From Alviniconcha marisindica (taxonomy: Eukaryota > Mollusca > Gastropoda > Provannidae), in NCBI GenBank assembly GCA_018857735.1, contig JABMCL010003335.1:301001-365000 (forward strand): 64,000 bases of DNA, read 5' to 3'. Each line of letters begins with the position of its first letter. Within the stretch, counting starts at the first letter, position 1. Shown here piece by piece: positions 24,701 through 35,048 of the stretch. The position numbers and the translations under genes were made by a program. A model generated the notes under the pieces. The model did no database searches. It saw only the letters and a list, made by a program, of their open reading frames with translations, and was not told the DNA's origin.

Positions 24701-27700
24701 GGTCTCCTTCTGCGACCAGTACCCCGCCCCAAGCCGCTGTCGACAGTGATCATCCAGCATCTGGAAAGATGAGCCAGTTTGCATCCAGTTTTTTTAATCT
24801 CTCTCTCTCTTGGTCTCTTTCTGTGGCCAGTACCCTGCCCCAAGCCGCTGTCGACAGTGATCATCCAGCATCTGGAAAGATGAGCCAGTTTGCATCCAGT
24901 TTTTTTAATCTCTCTCTCTTGGTCTCTTTCTGTGGCCAGTACCCCGCCCCAAGCCGCTGTCGACAGTGATCATCCAGCATCTGGAAAGATGAGCCAGTTT
25001 GCATCCAGTTTTTTTAATCTCTCTCTGTCTTGGTCTCTTTCTGTGGCCAGTACCCCGCCCCAAGCCGCTGTCGACAGTGATCAACCAGCGTCTCGAAAGA
25101 CGAGCCAACTCGCAGTCCGCTCTGATCTTGGCAGTCATGGACAAGGTGGCAGAGGCAGGGAAACTTCTGGCAGAGGAAGAAGGAGAAGAGGAGGGAAGGA
25201 TGGAGGAAGAAGAGAAGCCGTCGTTGCTGACAAAGCGGAGAGATTTTCCAGAGAGGTAGGAGACTGGCACCATTTTAAAACTTTTATTTTATTTTAAAGA
25301 TTGCGTAGCTTTGGGTAATTGTGGGTGATCAGAAACGGTTGTTTAAAAAAAAAGTTTTTGGGGGAAGGGTTTCAGGCTTTGGCACAAGACCTGCCTGCTC
25401 CCCAAAATACTGCTCAGTTTTTATTAAAACTGGGCACATGTCTAGCTTGGATGTAAAGTGATAATTATACAGGATGCAACATTTACTCTTTTGTTGTTGT
25501 TGTTGTTGACAGCGATATGGCAGTTATCAACAAACCAGGACCATTCTTGTGCACACCTACCACGCCCAAAGTGCGCAGTCGCCTCAGGTATGTCGCTTGC
25601 CTTGAAACTCCTCCAGTGTTCAGACACTTTCACGAAATCAGTGTTTGTCCCACATTCCTGTTGGATTTATCTTTTGTTTCAAAAGATTGACGATGTTGAC
25701 ACGTGGTGTATAACATTATTTTGGCTTACTGATCTGTTGTATAAGTTTTATTTCTGGTCAGTGTTCTAATGTATGAGGATTGAAACAATGCTGAAAATTA
25801 AAAGTTCTGATATTTTGGAGATAGTTTTTGTGGAGATGGTTTTTTTTAGAGATGTTTTTTTTTTAGCCACTTTTTACCTGTGTTTTTAATTATTGGCAAT
25901 GTGCTACTTGTAGATATATTTATGTGGTGTTGTGACGTAACGTGTTTCAGCTTGATATAACCATCATGGAACAGATCTAGAGAAATGTACTCACCTATAC
26001 AATGAAACGCAAGGAACAGTGAAACACAAGCGCTTTAACGGAAAGTCTTCGTCAGGTGTAAGAAGATAGATAGATAATAATAAAAGAAGAAGGAAGCAAA
26101 CAAACAAACATCCCATCGGGGCATTAAAAATCAGTCACCTGTCTATTGTAGCCACTGCAAGTGTCCCATTGGGGTGAGTGAAGTATGTTACGGTCATTGT
26201 GTGTGGCAACTGTTTCAGCCTGGCTAGTCAGGTGGTGTACCCAGCAGTGAAGGAGACAACGCCGGCGTTTCTCTCCACCACCGCAGCAGCCTCCCCCCTC
26301 TCACCAACCGCTAACACAACCATCAGGTGAGATGGACTTCTTGCTGGTTAACAGCAGGCTTGTTATTGGTTGGTTAACAGCAGGCTTGTTATCGGTTGGT
26401 TAACGGCAGGCTTGTTATCGGTTGGTTAACAGCAGGCTTGTTGTTGGTTAACAGCAGGCTTGTTATTGGTTGGTTAACAGCAGGCTTGTTATCGGTTGGT
26501 TAACGGCAGGCTTGTTATCGGTTGGTTAACGGCAGGCTTGTTATTGGTTGGTTAACAGCAGGCTTGTTATTGGTTGGTTAACAGCAGGCATGTTTTTGTT
26601 GGTTAACAGCAGGCTTGTTGGTTAACAGCAGGTTTGTTGGTTAACAGCAGGCTTGTTTGTTGGTTAACAGCAGGCTTGTTATTTGTTGGTTGACAGCGGG
26701 CTTGTTATTTGTTGGTTCATAGCAGGCTTGTTATTTGTTGGTTAACAGCAGGCTTTATGGTTGACAGCAGGCTTGTTATTTGTTGGTTGACAGCAGGCTT
26801 TTTTGGTGGTTAACAGCAGGTTTAGTGACTGCTGTTTTCTCTTGGCAGGCAGTAGTTGACATAGAACCGTGGCGTGTATGCACATGCACATCAGTGGATA
26901 TTTCAGAAGAAGCTGTCACTCGTTCAGAGTTGCAGTGGCTCTGCTCAGAAGCACGGAATAGTGCTGCATAGTTGCCATTGTGAAGCTTTTGGGCTTATCT
27001 CAAGATGAGGCGCTCAACAAGTGTCCATAAAAACATTCACACAAAAAACAAAAAAACTAAAAACCCACATCCCAGCACAGAAGAAAAACACATAGATGGA
27101 TCAGATTTTCGAAGAGCAAGATGGGGTGTGATGGTGTTAACAAGTTCAGTATTAACTGAACACCGCTTTCTCTTTCTCCTTTGTCTCTTTTCACCCCTCA
27201 TTCTCGTCAGAGTGCAGGGCTGATCAGGCTATTGATGGGTTTTTCTTTTTGCTGTTGTTTTGGTCTGTTCCACATGTGCTTTTTTGGCTGATGCTGTGTC
27301 CCGATACGCATCGGTATTGATGCTTTGTCATTTTTGTTCATTAGTACATGCGTAATATACATTTTGCATGTATTTTATACTGGTGCTGAATGTGTAGTAT
27401 GTTGAAAAACTGAAGTTCAAAAGTCCTCAGAAAAATGCTTGAGATAAAAGGAGAGACCAAAAGAAGTTGGATATTTTTTCTGACGGATGTTGCGCGTGTT
27501 CTCATCCAATCCAGTATTTTCTCTGCAGGCGATCGCGAGTGTTCACCGCTGACTGCATGTCGCTCCTCCAGACTCCCAAGATCGACCACACCCCCGCCAG
27601 GATAGCCTCGCCTGTTCATCAGACTACCACCCCTCACTCCATTCTGAAAGTGTCACGTCTGCCTCGTACCTCCCCCAGGTCTAAAGGTTTGTTCAGTGGC

Positions 27701-30700
27701 TATCACCTACATATCTTCGATTCATTCGTCCACCCTCTTTTGTCACTTGATTTTAATGCTAGTTATTCATCCACCCTCTTTTGTCACTTGATTTTAACGC
27801 TATTTATTCATCCACCCTCTTTTGTCACTTGGTTTTAATGTATAGTTGCTGTAGATGTGGGCAGTGTTTTGTATGTAGTTAAGTCTGTTAAACTTCATTG
27901 TTGAAAGTTTGGTTTGTTCTGTATAATGCTGTTGTGTTCTGACTGATGATCTGCTACTTTTAACATATGTATATATTTTTTAACCTGTTTTGTGTTCTGA
28001 CAAAATGTGTTTTGCCCCGATATAAGACATGGTTGAATGGGCATTTTAAATCAGTTCTCAGTCTGTGTTGTTTTCCAGTGATTTAACACAAAGAAAAAAA
28101 TATTCATGTAAAATAATATTCTCATGACGCTCAGCATTCTTCAGTCTCAGTTGTGTGTTTTTTAGAAAGGTTTTGAGAAAACTGAACATTTTGAACACAG
28201 TGTGGTGTTAGTGGTGTTTTTATTTACTCTAAAGAAAAAGTATGATTCGTAGATATTATTGTATAATACTTCAAAAACAAAGGAACAGAAATGTGTAAAA
28301 GGAGGGGAGAAGAAGCATGTTTGTGTTTGTGTGTGCGTGCGCGTGTGCATGTGCGTGCGTGCACGCATGTGGGAAGCGCTTACCGTAGTCTGCCAGATGA
28401 TGATCAAGCGAATCTTAGGCTGCTGCGGCACTGGGAAGACGAACCAGAGTGACCCTCATTGTCTGTAATCTTGGCGGTCGCCCCGGAGGATAAGGCGGGC
28501 GTTGTAAGGCCGGACATACAGCAAAGACCAGGCAGCTCCCCTCAACCCCCTCCCGTCCCCATGGGTCGGGGTCCGGAGATGTCTGCCACAGCCCCGGGGG
28601 GTGGGGGTGTCAGGAGTGGTAGGCAGCTAAGGGGCGTGTTGTAGAGGGAAGCGGGTAGCTGGGTTAGCTTTGTTTCCCCGCTGGGTGGGGTTTGGGTTTG
28701 GGGGGCGGGGCGACGGGGTGCCACTCAGCTGCCTGTGACTGATTCTTTAGTAATCTGATGGCAGGCAGAAAACGGAAGCTGCGCAGGCGCATTTTTCACA
28801 GGTGACTGTACAGCGCAGTAGTTGGTTTTGGGGGTTGTGTGTGTGTTCGTGTTGTGCACACACACTCATGCACACGTATAAGCGCTTGCTCACTCACATG
28901 CACGCAACACGAGCTCACATGCACGCACAGTCTCTCTCATGTGCACACAGTCTGTCTCTGTCTCTCTCTGTCTCTCTTGTGCACACATGCATGCTCAGTC
29001 TCTCTCTCTCACATGCACACAGGACAAGGACAGTGTAGCTGTAACTGTTGTGTCACATGCCTCACAAGCACAGTTAATCCTAGACATGGTCTTATTCCAG
29101 ACATGGTTTTATTCCAGACATGGTCTTATTTGTGTTTGACTCCCCAGGTGCCAGTCTGTCGCCAAGAGGTCAGCCCAAGCGGTTAGGGTTTTCCGGCTCC
29201 CTGACTCTGTCCCCCCCTCCACCCACCACCCCTACCACCCTTACCCCCTCCTCCACCCCTTCCCCAACCTCCGTTGTCCTGCCGCTGTCCAGGAACGTTG
29301 CTTCCAGCGAGTCAAAGATGGATGAGAGTGCCGCCGAGGTGGCCACGCCAAAACAAATACGATTTGCAGAACCTGAAACGTAAGGAGTGCTTGCGTTGTC
29401 TTTGTATGGTGGTTTTGAAGACAGCATCCACTTTTAGCCCTGTCAGTATGGTGTCCTCAGACAGTATGAGAACGTAGCCAATGCCATTTGAAAGCAGAAT
29501 TTCCAGTACAGATTTCTAAATGGCAGTGACTTTCCTGACCCTTCCATTGTTGTCCCTGCCGTGCTGTTTCGAGTCCTACCCGGGGTATAATAATCAACAC
29601 TACTGTGGTTTTGCTCTTGCAGAAAGTTTCCCTTTGCTTTGTGGCTTTTTTTATTTATATTTTTTTATTTCATTATGTCCTTTATGTCAAAGTTTAAACA
29701 TAAAAAAGAAATTGGCTGTGAAAAGTCCTGGAAAAAGCCGTGAATTTAGCTAACCGAACCAGTGACTCCGCCTTGCAGCAGTGCAAGGGTGAGAGGTAAC
29801 AGTTTACAGTTTTGCAGGTGCACCACTTGTGTCTTGTACCACTAACATTTTGTTGTTGTTTTTATGAGAGAAAAAAAGGAAAGTTCAGATCTTGCAAGAG
29901 GACGAAATAAAACAGGCGTGAGTGTATCTGCGTGCCCCTTTTCTTTCACTGTTCATGCTCTGCCAGCATTGTAACAAGCAGACTGCTTTGTGGTGCAGAC
30001 GGGAAATCTCACCAGCCTACGTGTCTCCGGACAGCCTCGCCCGCCCGCCACTCAGCTCGCTATCCGACGAAGACTCCCAGCACGAGAGCTCCCCAACACC
30101 GGCAGCAGCCATGTCAGATGAGGAGATCACCTTCAACTTTTCTCGACAGGCGGCAGGTCAGTTACGAAAGCCTTGTGGAATGTATTCAGTCTGGTGGGAA
30201 GGGTTGCTGAAATCAGAAAACTTTGTTCTGCACACTGTGTTTGTGTGTGTGTGTGTTTGTGCGTGCACGTGTGTGTATGTGCACCAGGGCGTAACTGATT
30301 ACTATCTCATTTTGGTACCCCACATTTAATTAAAAAAATTACGACTACCTGTCAGAATCAATATATAAAACCCAGTGGTAAGTCATTTGAACAGTTGGAT
30401 CATAGCACTAGGATTTCACTTGACTTTTGTTGTGTTGGGGAACTTGCAATAATGTTGATGTGGCAGTCTGTTGGGAAAAACTTAGCTTTGAAAGATCTCT
30501 GTATGTACAAAGCTGTGTTTCTCCTTTGCAGAGCCCATGGACGCGGAGAGCGAAAGTGATGCTTCCACTGTCCCTGTGGCCACCCCCTCCCCAACCCTTC
30601 AGACAGCTTCCCCAGCCCACCGCCTCTCTCCCTCCCGCCTCTCACAGTCGCTCGCGCAGTCTGCGGAGGAGGATAGTCGGCAAGCCCAATCTAGGTTGCA

Positions 30701-33700
30701 TCCGAGCAAAGCTCCCGCATCACCCCAAGCAAGTCCTCCGGTCCGACCACAGATGTTGTCTTCACGCGATGAGTCTATGGAGACGCAGAGTGGAAAATAC
30801 ACGAGGATATCGCCTCGGGAAAGGTCACCGATCGCCGTTCAAACTGTCGTAGCAAACCTGAGCCAGTCAAGAAGCGTAAGAGAGTCGATGCAGGTTAGTC
30901 CTCGGACACGGTCCCAGTCCTCTGGGGATCAGGAAGTTGACGCGCAAACTTCTGTGTACACGAGCACGAAACGAGTGTCGCATGTGTCGACAGAGTACAT
31001 GGAAGAGTACGTCATCCGTGTGGTGCCGGGGCAGACTGCCCAGTCGGCCAGCAGAGAGCCGACGCTGGTCCTGGAAAAGATGGCTGGTCAGGATTTGTCG
31101 CCACTCATCGAATGCGAGGATGGGACTGAGGCTCCTCCCGCCCACAGCCTCGAGGCCATGGAAACCATCGAACCGGCCGAGGAGAACCTGCTTCTGGCAG
31201 CCAGGCAAGCCAGCTCTGCCCCCAAGAAAATTGTGGAAGAATTAGAGAGCTCAGACACTGTTGAGGTTGCAGCGGACGACGATGTGCCCAGCTTGGAAAT
31301 CAAACCGCCCACGCCAATTCAGCGCAGCTCCAGGAGCATCACGCCTGAACGATCTGTGAAGCCGACGCGGACATCAAGGCGAGCAACTCTGAGAAAGGAC
31401 TCGGCATCGGCGTCAACTGAAAGCAGGGAAGGGACCACGGAGCCCACTCCCCCGAAGCTTCGCCGCGTTTCCCCAGGACGGACGACTAAACCATCCCGTG
31501 ACAGCGGGTGGTCTGGTGAAATGCCCTCCTTGCGGCTCGAGGCTAGCGAGGATGAAAACAGCAACGACAATCGCTCCGCTCCGTCCCGGAGGTCAAGTCG
31601 GAGGAGCGTTGATCGCTCCCCTCCCGTCTCGCCGTCGCGGAGATCTTTACGGAAGAGTGCTGAACGGTCTCCTCCGCCCTCCCCTTCACGGAGATCGTCC
31701 CGCAGAAGCGAGGAGCGCAGTGCAACGCCAGAAAGAACTGGAAGAGCCTCAAAGTCTAGCACTGACAAGGTGGGTTGGTTGGTTTAATTGTTTTATCCGC
31801 TTTGGTTTGTGTCATTAGCTCCGGTTGTTTGATTGTTTTATCTGCTTTGGTTTGTGTCATTAGCTCTGGTTGTTTGATTGTTTTATCCGCTTTGGTTTGT
31901 GTCATTAGCTCTGGTTGTTTGATTGTTTTATCCACATTGGTTTGTGTCATTAGCACCGGTTGTTTGATTGTTTTATCCACGTTGGTTTGTGTCATTAGCT
32001 CCGAGTTGAGTGAGAGGGTGTGGTTCTAACTCCGGATAAAAAATGTTATGGATCTGAACCCTGACTAGCAGTAAATCTGCCCCCTCCCTCCGCCCCACTT
32101 CCCCCCAGGTGGTGAAAGAAGGAGAAGAACTGAGCTGTGTGCTGTAGGTGTATGTACATCAAATCCCTTGGCCCGGCAGAGAAATGTTTCATGGCAAGTT
32201 CTGGAAAACTGTGTGACCAAAGTCTGGAACTTGCCAGGGAAACGTTTCTCCGCTGGGCCGTGGGATCGGGGCAGACCCTACGTTTGGGATAAGGAGACTG
32301 GCGTTACCTGGGAATATCACCTGGTCATTTCAAGGGGAACAAGTTCCAAACGTATGTTGATTAGTGCATAATTAATACGTGGATACTATTAAAAGTATTA
32401 GGTGTAACATGCATGTATTTCAGGATGACAAGTCATCAGCTGCTTGCCTTCACAAGGAAAAACCAAATTGTGTTGGTGCCTGAATAAAACTTTTAATGCA
32501 CTTGCTTACATTTTTGGCTGGTTCAGATGAATTTGCCCTTTTTATTCTTCTTTTTTTGGGACTTATTTTTATCATTACAGAAAAGTTTTAAAAAAGTAAT
32601 GGGGGGGGGGGGGGGGGGGGAGACACAAAAGCCATAAGTTTTGTTTTTCAAAGGTGTGACAAATTGAGCATTTGCTCTTCTTGTTTTGAAGAGTTTCAAC
32701 ATTGTAATTAAATGTTTATTAAGATAAAAACATGCACACTTAAAGTGCCCCCCCCCCACCCCACACACAAACAACAAACAGAGACCCACCTGTCAATCAG
32801 TATCTGTGTTATCATGTTGGTTGGTATATTTCCAGATCCGGAATATGCTACAGAATGTAAAAACAGAAACTGATTCTTTGACGTCTTTTCAGGAGTTGGT
32901 ACAAACTGAAAGCTCCAGTGATGAAATGATGCCACCCCCAGCCTCCCCATCTCGCCGACCAACGAGGCTAAGGACCCCAGAAAGGACTTCCACCAGGAAA
33001 GCCAAAACCCCAGAGCGCTCCACAAAGGCGAAGGATGCTTCGGTTGAGAGCTCAGACAGCGGTGTGGAAAGCAGCAGGATGCCCGACAGCACGGCCACAA
33101 CAGATACAGAGCTCCCTTCTGCTGCTGCGGAAGAAGACGTGCCTGAATCACCGGGGCGACGGTCATCACAGAGGTCCAAAACTCCAGCGACGACCAGGCA
33201 GGGGTCTTCTACGGCATCAGAACCTGATGCGGATGCTGAAGCAGCCAAGTCTCCCAGCAGGCGATCTACCCGCCGGGCTGCGCCTGGGTTGGATGAGAAG
33301 GAAGCGCCAAAATCTCCGGCGAGACGCTCAACCCGGCACCTCGGGACCCCGGAGGTCTCAGCCACTACCGAACCCGCCTCGCCTTCAAGACGGTCAGGTC
33401 GACATTCCAAGACCCCAGAAAGGACAGCCGTATCCCCGGCCAGGCAGAAACGCAGGGCTGAAAAGTCGGGTGTCGGAGTGCCATCGGTGATTGAAAGTGA
33501 GGGTCCAGCCCCACCCAGCAGCAGTGGCGGTGGCACACCGAGGAAGGAGCGGACTGCCAGTGCTGACTCAGCATCACCCGGCCACAGGGCAACACGGTCT
33601 GAAGGAAGCGTGTTCGAGGAGTTGGCGGAGTCTGTGCCAGCCTCCCCTGGTCGTCGTTCCGCACGTGCGGACAGAACTCTGCCTGGTGAATCCGTAGAGT

Positions 33701-34990
33701 CTGCCCCAGCCTCTCCCGGACGTCGATCTGCACGCAGGGACAGAACTCCCTCCGGAGATTCGGTGGAGCCTGCGTCTGCCGTAGTCTCTCCCGGCCGTCA
33801 GTCCTCGCGAGCTTCCAGGGAAAGGTCGGCTTCCGGAGATTCTGCGGAAGCAGCTTCTGCGATCTCCCCCTCTCGCAGGTTGTACCGTGGCAGGTCTGGA
33901 ACTCCCGAACGCTCACCGGCTCGCACCAGCACGCGACTGAGGGGCAAGGGGAGCACAAGCGAGGATGCAAGCGCCCTGGGGGTCAAGGACATCGCCGTGG
34001 TGACGGAGGAGGTGCGCAGCAGCCGCAAGCAGCAGAAAGAGGTGGAGGCACCCCCCGGGGCAGGCGCCGCAGTGTCCACAGTGGCGGAGGAAACGGGTAG
34101 GTTCCAGCGCTGAGTTTGTTTTCCCACCATCCTTGTCTTTGGCCAGTCCTTGTAGTCAGTGGGTTGTTTTTTTTGTCAGCCTGGTTGACAGCAAATACTT
34201 GCTTCATTACTGGCTTTGTTGCGCACTCTCTGAGCATGATCTTCCAGTTCCTTTTCTGTGAATAGGCAGGCCCTTCCTGCCATCTGTCAGTCGAGTCGTA
34301 TTTACCTTTACCTCCCTTGATGTGCAAGAAACAGTGGTGGTGGCAGAGGAGGAAGATGCCAGTAATATGTAGATGGGAGAATTTGTTGAACTGGCCCAAA
34401 AAGCTGATTGTTTGCGCCAATAATGTATCAGTGGGTATTACAAAGGTGCCACAGCAGCAAAGTGCTGGTGAAAACCGGAGCAATCTGACTCGCGTGCCGA
34501 TGTGAACGTTAATGTGACCAACTCTTTTGCAGGAGATGCCCCAACCTTCCAGTTTGCACCGCCAACACCTCTGTCTGGGATTCAAGCAGGTAAGTGTGTG
34601 TGAGAGAGATAACTGTGGTCTTTGTTATGTGGTAGAAAATATTTTTTTATGTGTGGTTCATTCTGAGGCGCCCCTTTTTCCATGGGACAGCAAAATCCAA
34701 GGACAGACCCCAGAATATGTAAATGTACATGAGGGACAGCAAAATCCAAGGACAGACCCCCCAAATATGTAAATGTACATGAGGGACAGCAAAATCCAAG
34801 GACAGACCCCAAAATATGTAAAATATACATGAGGGACAGCAAAATCCAAGGACAGACCCAAAACATGTAAATGTACATGAGGGACAGCAAAATCCTAGGA
34901 CAGACCCCAAAATATGTAAATGTACACAAGGGACAGCAAAATCCAAGGACAAACCCCAAAGTATGTAAATGTACATGTTGTCTCTCTCTT

Positions 34991-35048
<58 letters not shown>

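Noticed and set aside
24349..25273. - strand frames of 122-171 codons with repeated CWMITVDSGLG
   Set aside because: Antisense of the tandem pseudo-exon copies of ELYS exon 18.
32835..32865. Possible extra ELYS exon (ccag|atccggaatatgctacag)
   Set aside because: No matching donor; the 31769-32893 junction is already in phase.
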